Shown one piece after another: positions 1 to 5,316 of a stretch of DNA of 5,316 nucleotides. Positions within the stretch are counted from its first letter, which is position 1, and every line of letters starts with the position of its first letter. Source of the stretch: Phycisphaerae bacterium (GTDB lineage: Bacteria > Planctomycetota > Phycisphaerae > Phycisphaerales > SM1A02); NCBI GenBank assembly GCA_016873355.1, contig VGXK01000169.1:1-5316 (forward strand), in the 5' to 3' direction. A program made the translations under genes and the position numbers. The notes beneath the pieces were generated by a model that saw nothing but the letters and a program-made list of their open reading frames with translations, searched no databases and was not told where the DNA came from.

Positions 1-2
1 CG

Positions 3-845
3 ATCAACAGCATCATGGCGGTGGGATGCGTCGTCACCGTGCTGCTCTTCCAGAGCAGCACGGGACTCGCGGGCGCGTACGGCATCGCGGTCTCCGCCGA
101 CATGGGCATCACGAGCGTGATGTTCGCGGTCGTGGCGCGCCGGCTCTGGCGCTGGCGGAGGCGCTACGTGATCGCGGCGCTCGCCGCGTTCCTGTCCGTC
201 GACCTGCTCTTCCTGGCCGCGAACTCGCTCAAGATCTTCGCGGGCGGCTGGTTCGCGCTGGCGATCGGCCTGGCCGGCGCGATCGTGCTGCTCACCTGGC
301 TGCAGGGCTCGGCGCTCGTGGCGCGCAAGCTCGTCGACGACACGAGGAACATTCACGTGTTCCTCGCCACGCTCTGGGCGCAGGTGGTGCCGCGCGTGCC
401 GGGCACCGCGGTCTTCCTGGCCGGCAATCGCAACACGCCGTACTCGCTCGTGGCGTTCGTCGAGCACTCGCACGTGCTTCATCAGCAGGTGATCCTGCTC
501 AGCGTGGTCACCGGAATCCTGCCGATCGTCCCCGAGCATCGAAAGGTGCACGTCGAATGGCTGCCCGACGGCTTCTGGCGCGTGACGATCCATCTTGGAT
601 TCATGGAGGAGCCCGACGTGCCGAAGCTGCTCGAGCGCGTGCGCGCGCACGGCGTGAAATGGGACCCGGAGTCGACCACGTACTTCGCGCGGCGGCTCGT
701 GGTGCGGCCGACCGGCGACATGCCGATGGCTCGGTGGCGCAAGCGGTTGTTCGCGAGCCTCACGCGCGGAGCGGCGGACTCGATCCGTTTCTTCAATCTG
801 CCGCCCGAGCGCGTCGTCGAGTTCGGCACCCAGGTCGAGGTGTGA
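3..845 (+). CDS. kup: Kup/HAK/KT-family potassium transporter, C-terminal part (5' end outside window)
   Basis: Low-affinity K+ uptake permease of the inner membrane, probably K+/H+ symport in this family. The reading frame is open from the left edge (first full codon at 3), so the ATG at 15 is internal. About 280 residues are visible, a little under half of a typical 620-residue Kup. The visible part starts with INSIMAVGC and the family-typical LAGAYGIAVSADM stretch. Four hydrophobic segments follow (about nt 15-65, 75-140, 165-235 and 245-305). Then comes the long cytoplasmic C-terminal domain with Kup hallmarks: RVPGTAVFLAG, VLHQQVILLSV, HLGFMEEPDVP, TTYFARR, and the final FFNLPPERVVEFG just before the TGA. 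The usual HN-K-HN stretch before VLHE reads AFVEHSHVLHQQ here, a modest divergence. Family assignment is secure from the run of conserved motifs; ion specificity is inferred from the family. The gene ends 14 nt from the convergent usp gene. Confidence 0.95.
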   Translation: MNSIMAVGCVVTVLLFQSSTGLAGAYGIAVSADMGITSVMFAVVARRLWRWRRRYVIAALAAFLSVDLLFLAANSLKIFAGGWFALAIGLAGAIVLLTWLQGSALVARKLVDDTRNIHVFLATLWAQVVPRVPGTAVFLAGNRNTPYSLVAFVEHSHVLHQQVILLSVVTGILPIVPEHRKVHVEWLPDGFWRVTIHLGFMEEPDVPKLLERVRAHGVKWDPESTTYFARRLVVRPTGDMPMARWRKRLFASLTRGAADSIRFFNLPPERVVEFGTQVEV

Positions 846-859
846 GCGACGCAGCCGCT

Positions 860-1714
860 CTAGCGGGCGATCAGCACGGGACAGGCCGCGTGGTGCACGA
901 GATCCATCGCGGTGCTGCCGAGCAGGAATCGCGCTGCGCTCGAGCGCGGCACGCCTCCCACCGCCACGAAGTCGGCGCGGCGATCTTCCGCCGTGTCGAT
1001 GATCGCCTCGGCGGGCGCGCCGGGACAGACGAGCCCTTCGACGGCCACGCCGTGCCCGCCGAACTCGCGCGTGAGGCGGCAGACGCCTTCGCGCGCGGTG
1101 TCGGTGACCTCGGAGACCTCGACGAGCGGCATCGCGGGAACCTCGGGACCCACGAAGGAGACGGGAAGCTGCGTGACGGAGAGCAGCAGCAGCCTCGCCT
1201 CGGGCGAGCGATCGAGCATTCGCATGGCAAGCTGCGCGGCGCGGCGCGACGCGTCGCCGAAGTCGACGCCGGCGAGCGCGGTTCGGAAGCGGATCGGTCG
1301 CTGGCCGTCGCGCGGATGCACGACGAAGAGCGGTAGCGCTGCCGTGCGCAGCACCTCCTCGGCCACCGATCCGAGCAGCAGCCGCTTGATCGCGCCGTGC
1401 CCGTGGCTGCCGACGACGAGCAGGTCGGCGCCGAGATCGATCGACGCGGGCCCGAGCGCCGCGCCGGGCGCTCCCTCGATCAACTTCACTTCGACGCGAA
1501 GGCCCTCGCTGCGGATCGTCGCCGCGATGCCGTCGATGCCCCGCTGCGCCTCGTCGGGCGAGAGCTGCCGCTCGCGCGTGCCGCCGAGAACATGCAGCAG
1601 GACGAGCCGCGCCCCGTGCAGCGCCCCGAGTCGATGCGCCCAGCCCACGGCGACCGACGCGGGCTCGGAGAAGTCCGTGGCAACCGCGATCGTGCCGAGC
1701 GGCGAGACATCCAT
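860..1714 (-). CDS. Universal stress protein with two tandem UspA domains
   Basis: Cytoplasmic stress protein of 284 residues made of two UspA (Rossmann-like, often ATP-binding) domains of about 140 residues each. Domain 1 (about 5-135) begins GTIAVATDFS with Asp14 and carries the complete nucleotide-binding signature G-2x-G-9x-G-S at Gly102, Gly105, Gly115 and Ser116 (VVGSHGHG, then LLLGS). Domain 2 (about 143-284) begins ALAGVDFGDAS with Asp151. Its signature is altered: Gly253-GV-Pro256, then Gly266-Ser267-Thr268, so the second glycine is proline. ATP binding is therefore likely for domain 1 and doubtful for domain 2. The frame stays open for 157 codons upstream, but those are Arg-rich and lie antisense to the hydrolase. 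The chosen ATG comes directly before the first conserved beta strand, although no strong Shine-Dalgarno precedes it. The gene is convergent with kup and divergent from the hydrolase. The physiological trigger cannot be read from the sequence. Confidence 0.93.
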   Translation of the reverse strand: MDVSPLGTIAVATDFSEPASVAVGWAHRLGALHGARLVLLHVLGGTRERQLSPDEAQRGIDGIAATIRSEGLRVEVKLIEGAPGAALGPASIDLGADLLVVGSHGHGAIKRLLLGSVAEEVLRTAALPLFVVHPRDGQRPIRFRTALAGVDFGDASRRAAQLAMRMLDRSPEARLLLLSVTQLPVSFVGPEVPAMPLVEVSEVTDTAREGVCRLTREFGGHGVAVEGLVCPGAPAEAIIDTAEDRRADFVAVGGVPRSSAARFLLGSTAMDLVHHAACPVLIAR

Positions 1715-1724
1715 CGTCGGGCAT

Positions 1725-1767
1725 TGTGCCACGGCGGGCGCGATTACGCTCTTCTCGTATTGGCACA
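1725..1767. promoter_or_regulatory. 7-bp inverted repeat in the divergent usp/hydrolase intergenic region
   Basis: TGTGCCA at 1725-1731 and its exact reverse complement TGGCACA at 1761-1767 are separated by 29 nt. They lie inside the 99-nt gap between the divergent usp (ATG at 1714) and hydrolase (ATG at 1814) starts. Promoters for both genes should lie here, so a regulator site is conceivable. The 36-nt offset between half-sites is long for a single dimeric operator. No convincing -35/-10 pair was recognised on either strand. A 7-bp match in GC-rich DNA can arise by chance. Confidence 0.2.
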
Positions 1768-1813
1768 CCGGCCAGATGAGCGACCGCACGAGGCGACGCC
1801 GGCGACTCCGGCG

Positions 1814-2803
1814 ATGTCGACGACGGAGCGAGGACCCGATCGTCCGAGCCCTGATGGGCCGCGACGCGACCTTCCGCGACGCGTGGCGCGGCGCATCGTG
1901 CGCTGGACCCTGCTTGCGGCGGTGGTCATGCTGATGCTTCGAGTGAGCGGCTGCGCCGAGCGACTCTTCTACCACCCGATCCGCGAAGCGACGCCGGCGC
2001 CGACCGGCGCCCCGGGGTCGCGCGTCGTTCGCTTCGAGAGCGCCGACGGAACGAAGCTCTGCGGCTGGTTCGTTCCCGCGAGCTCCGCGCCGTCCGCGCC
2101 GGCGCTGAACGATGCCGAGCGCGTCGGCAACGGTGCGCCGTCGCTCTTCTTCGTGCACGGGAACGCGGGCAACATGAACTGGCACTACGGCTTCGTGGAG
2201 GAGCTGCCGCGCCTCGGGTTCAACCTCTTCCTCTTCGACTATCGCGGCTACGGCGAAAGCGAAGGATCGGCATGGAGCCGCGGTCCGCTCATCGACGACA
2301 CTCGAGCGGCGTTCGAGGCGATGCTCGAGCAGCAGGAGGTCGATGCGAGCCGCGTCGGCATGTTCGCGCAGTCGCTCGGCGCGGCGCTGGCGCTCAATGC
2401 GATTCGCGATTCCGACCCGGTCCGCGTCGCCGTGCTCGAGAGCCCCTTCGCGTCATGGAGGCTGGCCGCGGCCACCGCGATCGGCGGCAACTCGCCGGGG
2501 CCGATCGCGCGCGGGCTCTCGGCGGCGCTCATCGCCGACGACCGCCGTCCCGACGAGGCCATTCGTTCGCTTCGATTCCCGGTGCTCGTGATCCACGGCG
2601 ACGCCGATCGCATCGTGCCCGTCGTGCACGGACGATTGTTGCGGGACGCGGCTTCCGATCGCGTGACGCTCGTCGAGTTCGCCGGTGGAGATCACAACAC
2701 GCTGCGCGACACGCATCCGGAGGCGACGCGGCGGATGATCGAGTTCCTGCGGCGGCATCTCGCCGAGTCGGGCGATCCGGCGAGCGCCGGCCCGCAGAAA
2801 TGA
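1814..2803 (+). CDS. Alpha/beta-hydrolase (BEM46/YfhR type), probable lipoprotein
   Basis: Serine hydrolase of 329 residues with the alpha/beta-hydrolase fold; substrate unknown. From the ATG at 1814 there is a basic N-region, a hydrophobic stretch (about 32-43) and a lipobox VSGC with Cys47. CAERLFYHP follows, matching the usual start of mature lipoprotein hydrolases of this type, so export and lipidation are inferred. Core motifs are HGNAGN at 115-120 (oxyanion hole), FDYRGYGES at 141-149, nucleophile elbow A-Q-Ser187-L-G, HGDADRIVP with probable acid Asp265, and GGDH with His294. The triad Ser187/Asp265/His294 is complete. The elbow has Ala185 in place of the first Gly of GxSxG. The start is uncertain: neither ATG 1814 nor the in-frame GTG at 1883 (VARRIVRW, giving a more standard signal peptide) has a clear Shine-Dalgarno. 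The frame is open further upstream, antisense to usp, but that part is not protein-like. A strong hairpin begins 3 nt after the stop. Confidence 0.9.
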   Translation: MSTTERGPDRPSPDGPRRDLPRRVARRIVRWTLLAAVVMLMLRVSGCAERLFYHPIREATPAPTGAPGSRVVRFESADGTKLCGWFVPASSAPSAPALNDAERVGNGAPSLFFVHGNAGNMNWHYGFVEELPRLGFNLFLFDYRGYGESEGSAWSRGPLIDDTRAAFEAMLEQQEVDASRVGMFAQSLGAALALNAIRDSDPVRVAVLESPFASWRLAAATAIGGNSPGPIARGLSAALIADDRRPDEAIRSLRFPVLVIHGDADRIVPVVHGRLLRDAASDRVTLVEFAGGDHNTLRDTHPEATRRMIEFLRRHLAESGDPASAGPQK

Positions 2804-2806
2804 AAA

Positions 2807-2837
2807 CCCCCTCCGTCGCACACACAGACGGAGGGGG
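2807..2837. terminator. Perfect 11-bp GC-rich hairpin after the hydrolase gene
   Basis: CCCCCTCCGTC at 2807-2817 pairs perfectly with GACGGAGGGGG at 2827-2837 around a 9-nt loop, GCACACACA. It starts 3 nt after the hydrolase stop and is preceded on + by AAAA (2803-2806). On the + strand it is followed by CAGA and a run of seven G, with no T-run. Read on the minus strand, the stem is followed by TTTTCA, so the classical intrinsic-terminator layout is on the minus strand. It probably ends hydrolase mRNA or protects its 3' end. It may act in both directions or mainly against transcription coming from the right. Confidence 0.75.
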
Positions 2838-3043
2838 CAGAGGGGGGGCTCGATTCGCTCACACCGGAGGAGGCTGACGATGTGCCGGGCGGCCCGAGTT
2901 CCATACGCAGGAGGCTGCGACGAAGGCTCTATGCGGCGCGCCAGAAGCGTGTGTGCCGCCTCTCTTCGAAACGAAGCGAGACGGTTCTCGGAGCCGCTCG
3001 GTGAGACTCCGACGCTTCACGCGATCGCATTAGGATCCGGGTC
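2838..3043. other. Intergenic stretch between hydrolase hairpin and cytochrome gene, with an unexplained strong Shine-Dalgarno site
   Basis: About 200 nt with no recognisable gene. It contains a G7 run (2842-2848), and GGAGGAGG at 2866-2873 placed 6 nt before an ATG at 2880, which is near-ideal ribosome-binding geometry. A 9-nt direct repeat AGGAGGCTG occurs at 2868-2876 and 2909-2917. A small CTTCG-AAA-CGAAG hairpin lies at 2964-2976. The ATG opens an 88-codon frame to 3146 that starts MCRAARVPYAGG and overlaps the start of the cytochrome gene by 103 nt in another frame. Its latter part is an Arg/Ser-rich shadow of that gene, so I do not call it a protein gene. The promoter of the cytochrome gene should lie here. 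TAGGAT at 3031-3036 resembles a -10 box but more likely supplies that gene's Shine-Dalgarno. Confidence 0.5.
3032..3035 (+). promoter_or_regulatory. Shine-Dalgarno for the cytochrome gene (supports GTG start)
   Basis: AGGA at 3032-3035 lies 8 nt before the GTG at 3044. This is normal spacing and supports the GTG as the start of the DUF2231/cytochrome gene. The first conserved residues (LGRLHPAFLHFP) follow 10 codons later. Confidence 0.55.
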
Positions 3044-3907
3044 GTGTCCACCTCGGAACTCTGGGCCCAGGCGCTCGGTCGACTGCATCCGGCGTTTCTT
3101 CACTTCCCGCTGGCGCTGCTGGCGGCGGCGGCGCTCGTCGAGCTGATCGCGTGGACGCGCGGACGACCGCCGTCGCGTTCGGCGGCCGCGATGCTGATCA
3201 TCGCTGCGATCAGCGCTCCCGCCGCGGCGCTGAGCGGTTGGATGAACGCGCGGTACGAGGGTGTCGAAGGAGAAGTGCTCGAGTGGCATCGCTGGAGCGG
3301 TGTGATCTCGGCGGTCGGAATCGTGATCGCCGCGATTGCGGGTGCGGTGCTCGCCTCGAGGAGAGCTGCAAGGGAAGCGGCGGCGCGGGCGGGAACGGCG
3401 GTCTATCGCGGATCGCTCGTGGCGCTCGCGGCGCTCGTGCTCTATTGCGGGCACCTGGGCGGCGAGATGAAGTGGGGCAGCGGCTACACCACGGAATACC
3501 TCGCGCGAGCGCTGCGCTCGACATTCGGCATCGAGGCCCCGGCGTCACCGGGCCGCGCCGCATCGAATGGGAGTGCGCCAACGCTGGCGAGCGGGGGCGC
3601 CGACGCGGAACCGGTGGCCATTCGCTTCGACGAACATGTGCTGCCGCTCCTGGCGGTGCATTGCTCCGAGTGCCATCTCGGTGGGCGTCGCAAGGGGCGA
3701 CTCTCGCTCTCGTCCGTGGGCGAAGTGGTCCGAGCCAACGACGACGAACTCTGGGTGGTGAAACCGGGCTCGGCGGACGAAAGCGAGCTCCTGCGACGCG
3801 TGCTGCTTCCGGACGACGATCCGGACGCGATGCCGCCCAAGGGCGATCGACTCTCCGAGCAGGAGGTCGCCCTCGTGCGCCGATGGATCGAACAGGGCGC
3901 CAACTGA
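3044..3907 (+). CDS. Membrane-anchored c-type cytochrome: DUF2231 domain fused to planctomycete-type (PSCyt1-like) cytochrome c domain
   Basis: Predicted inner-membrane protein of 287 residues with a periplasmic haem c domain, probably an electron carrier of unknown partner. The N-terminal half resembles DUF2231. HPAFLHFPLALL (15-26) opens the first of four membrane segments (about 18-37, 47-66, 85-104 and 122-138). Conserved polar residues follow: His20, HRWSG at 82-86, and GHLGGEMKWG at 136-145. A linker of about 35 residues rich in Ala, Ser, Gly and Pro (163-190) leads to the C-terminal domain. There CSECH (Cys207, Cys210, His211) is the covalent haem c site and Met263 in DAMPPKGDRL is the likely distal ligand. 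WIEQGAN closes the domain, typical of PSCyt1-like cytochromes. There is no separate signal peptide; the membrane segments would place the C-terminus. The start is GTG with AGGA 8 nt upstream. It is transcribed alone on + and converges on the next gene. Confidence 0.88.
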   Translation: MSTSELWAQALGRLHPAFLHFPLALLAAAALVELIAWTRGRPPSRSAAAMLIIAAISAPAAALSGWMNARYEGVEGEVLEWHRWSGVISAVGIVIAAIAGAVLASRRAAREAAARAGTAVYRGSLVALAALVLYCGHLGGEMKWGSGYTTEYLARALRSTFGIEAPASPGRAASNGSAPTLASGGADAEPVAIRFDEHVLPLLAVHCSECHLGGRRKGRLSLSSVGEVVRANDDELWVVKPGSADESELLRRVLLPDDDPDAMPPKGDRLSEQEVALVRRWIEQGAN

Positions 3908-3920
3908 GCACGCCAGCGAC

Positions 3921-3956
3921 GGTGCCGGGAGCGCCCGGCGCTCGGGCGGCGCGCCG
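3921..3956. terminator. GC-only hairpins between convergent genes, possible bidirectional terminator
   Basis: The 76-nt gap between the convergent stops (3907 and 3984) holds GCCGGG-AGCG-CCCGGC at 3924-3939. This can extend to 9 pairs (3921-3929 with 3934-3942) if two G-U pairs are allowed. An alternative stem, GCCCG (3933-3937) with CGGGC (3943-3947), and a 10-bp palindrome CGGCGCGCCG (3947-3956) are adjacent. No T-run follows on either strand, so this is not a classical intrinsic terminator. The position between two stops is the main argument for a transcription-end role. Confidence 0.35.
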
Positions 3957-3983
3957 ACGCCGCGTGACGGACGACGAACCGAC

Positions 3984-5207
3984 TCACTCGGGCGTGCCTG
4001 GCTTCGGTCCGCGCTCGTCGGCTCGATTCGGTCCGCGCTCGACGCCGCGATTCGCTCGTTCCGGCCGGCGCCAGTCGGCGCGAGCACCCGGGCCGCGTGC
4101 GCTCCATGATCTCGGCAGAACGGCCGTGCCGTGAATCACCACGATGCCGGAGCCCTCGAACGCACGCGACATCGCTTCGGCGTGCGACAGTTCAGGCGCG
4201 CTCTTCGACGCGTCGACTGAGGCGGGCGGCGTGCTTGCGGGCTCATCCGTCGTCGAGGAGTCCTCGACGCCTTCGACGCGGACGATCGACCCGCGCTCCG
4301 CATCCTCGCGTGCCCGAGCCAGCAGGGCCTTGTCCCACTCGACCAGCGACGCGGGTGGACCTTCGTCCGACGCCTTGCCTCCGCCGCACTCGGCCAGCAG
4401 TGCCGACAACGCGGACATTGCGGTCGCCACCTGCTTGCGAGCCTCGAATGTCGCCCACCGGACTTCAGCCTCCGGGTCCTCGTCGTCCGTGAGCATCGGA
4501 AGCTCGAGCTGAGCCGATTGGGTCAGCCGTTCGAGCAGCATCGACCGCAGGTCGCCGTCGGCCGCGCCGTCGCATGCATGCAGGAGCTGCGGCACGAATG
4601 CGTTGCCGAAGAGCGGGGCAAGACGGCGGAGCTCGCGGCGAGCTTCGTTCACGATCGCGCTGCGAATCTCGCGCGAGCGGGTGCGATGCGCCTTCTCGCC
4701 GAACGAGCCGATGACGGACACGATCCGCTCGGGCATCGATCGTGCCGCGGCGAGCTCGGTCGCATCGGGCAATCGAAGCGAACCTGTTTTCGCGACGACA
4801 TGGGCGAGCGCGGAGGCGAGCCAGGCGCGGCCGTCCGGATCGCTCTCCCGACCCGGAACGGCGAAGGGCCAATGTCGGCACGAGATGACCGCGGTCAAGT
4901 CCTCTCCCAGGCGCACCACTTCATCGGGCGGGCGCGACGGAAGCGGACGGGCGGCGTCGACGACGGCTTGCGCCAGTGTCTCCCGAGCCGAGGGATCGAG
5001 GTGAGGCGACGAAACGATGACTCGACCAAGCGTCTCGGCAAGCGCCTCGTCGGGCGCCGGAGCCGAGGCGGCCGATCCGCTCGCCGCAAGGCACGCAAGC
5101 ACCGGCGCCCATCCGGCGCGTGCCACCGCTTTCGCGGCGCGGCGACTCGTTCCGTCGGCTCCGCATCGATCCCGTGGCACGGACAGGGACTTGGGCCGGG
5201 CGATCAT
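3984..5207 (-). CDS. Hypothetical exported protein, unknown function, with basic repeat tail
   Basis: I do not recognise a family for this 407-residue protein. The ATG at 5207 has GGAGG 4 nt upstream and overlaps the stop of the preceding gene as ATGA. The N-terminus is long and basic (about 1-30). A hydrophobic stretch follows (about 31-47, AGWAPVLACLAASG) and then ASAPAPDE, so a signal peptide cleaved after an AxA-like site near residue 49 is plausible. The middle (about 52-300) looks mostly helical, with many Ala, Leu, Arg and Glu and no catalytic motif I can name. Residues 235-250 (MLTDDEDPEAE) and about 300-345 are acidic, the latter Ser/Thr/Pro-rich and probably disordered. After a short hydrophobic piece, GIVVIHGTAVL (354-364), the protein ends in an Arg/Gly/Pro-rich basic tail (about 366-407) with the 8-residue repeat ERGPNRAD/ERGPKPGT. 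It is translationally coupled to the gene upstream, so the two products probably work together. Confidence 0.75.
   Translation of the reverse strand: MIARPKSLSVPRDRCGADGTSRRAAKAVARAGWAPVLACLAASGSAASAPAPDEALAETLGRVIVSSPHLDPSARETLAQAVVDAARPLPSRPPDEVVRLGEDLTAVISCRHWPFAVPGRESDPDGRAWLASALAHVVAKTGSLRLPDATELAAARSMPERIVSVIGSFGEKAHRTRSREIRSAIVNEARRELRRLAPLFGNAFVPQLLHACDGAADGDLRSMLLERLTQSAQLELPMLTDDEDPEAEVRWATFEARKQVATAMSALSALLAECGGGKASDEGPPASLVEWDKALLARAREDAERGSIVRVEGVEDSSTTDEPASTPPASVDASKSAPELSHAEAMSRAFEGSGIVVIHGTAVLPRSWSARGPGARADWRRPERANRGVERGPNRADERGPKPGTPE
4003..4041. repeat. 15-nt direct repeat, period 24 nt, inside the unknown gene
   Basis: TTCGGTCCGCGCTCG occurs identically at 4003-4017 and 4027-4041. 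The 24-nt period equals 8 codons, and on the minus strand the copies encode ERGPN and ERGPK in the C-terminal tail. The in-frame period fits slippage-driven expansion of a disordered tail. Confidence 0.85.
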
Positions 5208-5314
5208 GGAACCTCCGTTGCTTCGAGCAATTGCCGCAGAGCGGCGCTGATCCGCTCGTCCCAGACGAGATGCGAGCCCGGCCGCACCGGTGCGGCACCG
5301 AGGGACTTCACCCA
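5204..5314 (-). CDS. C-terminal end of an unidentified protein (rest beyond right edge), ATGA-coupled to the next gene
   Basis: On the minus strand the frame beginning TGG at 5314 runs without a stop for 36 codons and ends in TGA at 5206-5204. That stop overlaps the next gene's ATG (5207-5205) as ATGA. The translated piece starts WVKSLGAAPVRPG, continues SHLVWDERISAALRQL and ends LEATEVP. Its balanced composition and amphipathic end look like genuine protein, unlike the Arg-rich competing frames. The four-base overlap and the Shine-Dalgarno of the downstream gene lying within this coding end support a real two-gene operon. The fragment is too short for me to assign a family. Confidence 0.65.
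   Translation of the reverse strand, partial: WVKSLGAAPVRPGSHLVWDERISAALRQLLEATEVP
5212..5216 (-). promoter_or_regulatory. Shine-Dalgarno GGAGG setting the start of the unknown exported protein
   Basis: On the minus strand GGAGG lies 4 nt before the ATG at 5207. It picks this start over the longer open frame reaching the window edge, whose extra 36 residues are in the wrong frame relative to the upstream gene. Confidence 0.65.
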
Positions 5315-5316
5315 CG

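Noticed and set aside
26..1336. Long + frame of 436 codons across kup and usp
   Set aside because: Arg/Ala/Gly-rich shadow translation crossing two real genes on opposite strands.
1397..1813. 139-codon upstream extension of the hydrolase frame
   Set aside because: It runs antisense through the well-supported usp gene and has no homology-like features; the lipoprotein leader marks the true start region.
1715..2185. 157-codon N-terminal extension of the usp frame on the minus strand
   Set aside because: It is Arg/His-rich with no domain character, lies antisense to the hydrolase, and precedes a standard Usp start; it is a product of high GC and few stop codons.
3021..3028. GCGATCGC palindrome, as in cyanobacterial HIP1 repeats
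   Set aside because: A single octamer in GC-rich DNA; no other sign of cyanobacterial origin or of repeat abundance.
3008..3036. Sigma-70 type promoter with TAGGAT as -10
   Set aside because: No acceptable -35 at the right distance, and the element lies so close to GTG 3044 that it fits a Shine-Dalgarno better.
3151..4134. Long + frame of 327 codons over the cytochrome and the unknown gene
   Set aside because: It crosses the cytochrome stop and the convergent gene, and its composition is typical of a GC-rich shadow frame.
5208..5315. N-terminal extension of the unknown exported protein to the window edge
   Set aside because: A good Shine-Dalgarno sits before ATG 5207, and another frame here is protein-like and ends in an ATGA overlap.

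Overview
This is a GC-rich bacterial window with dense protein-coding sequence. It holds four complete protein genes, two genes cut by the window edges, and no recognisable tRNA, rRNA, CRISPR array, transposase or phage gene. The third codon position is strongly G/C. The fusion of a DUF2231-type membrane domain to a planctomycete-type (PSCyt1-like) cytochrome c domain is best known from Planctomycetota. Myxococcota and other high-GC Gram-negative lineages are also possible, and the sequence alone does not settle the phylum. A lipobox and a periplasmic-type CxxCH haem site point to a diderm, respiring bacterium.

Layout from left to right: (1) the C-terminal part of a Kup-family potassium transporter on +, cut by the left edge. 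(2) Tail to tail with it, only 14 nt away, a tandem-domain universal stress protein on -. (3) Divergent from that, across 99 nt, an alpha/beta-hydrolase of the BEM46/YfhR type on +, probably a lipoprotein. (4) A perfect 11-bp hairpin starting 3 nt after the hydrolase stop, then about 200 nt with no convincing gene but with a strong, unexplained Shine-Dalgarno site. (5) A membrane-anchored c-type cytochrome (DUF2231 + CSECH) on +. (6) Converging on it, across 76 nt with a GC-only hairpin, an exported protein of unknown function on -. Its ATG overlaps the stop codon (ATGA) of another gene that runs off the right edge.

Functionally this looks like a general cell-envelope, stress and respiration neighbourhood rather than one pathway. 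Kup and Usp are both plausible parts of ion or stress homeostasis, but they are transcribed towards each other, so nothing here shows co-regulation. The only clear operon signal is the ATGA junction at the right end. I found no convincing new system. The points most worth a second look are the unknown coupled gene pair at the right, the cytochrome fusion, the hairpin whose T-run lies on the opposite strand, and the orphan ribosome-binding site in the 2838-3043 gap.
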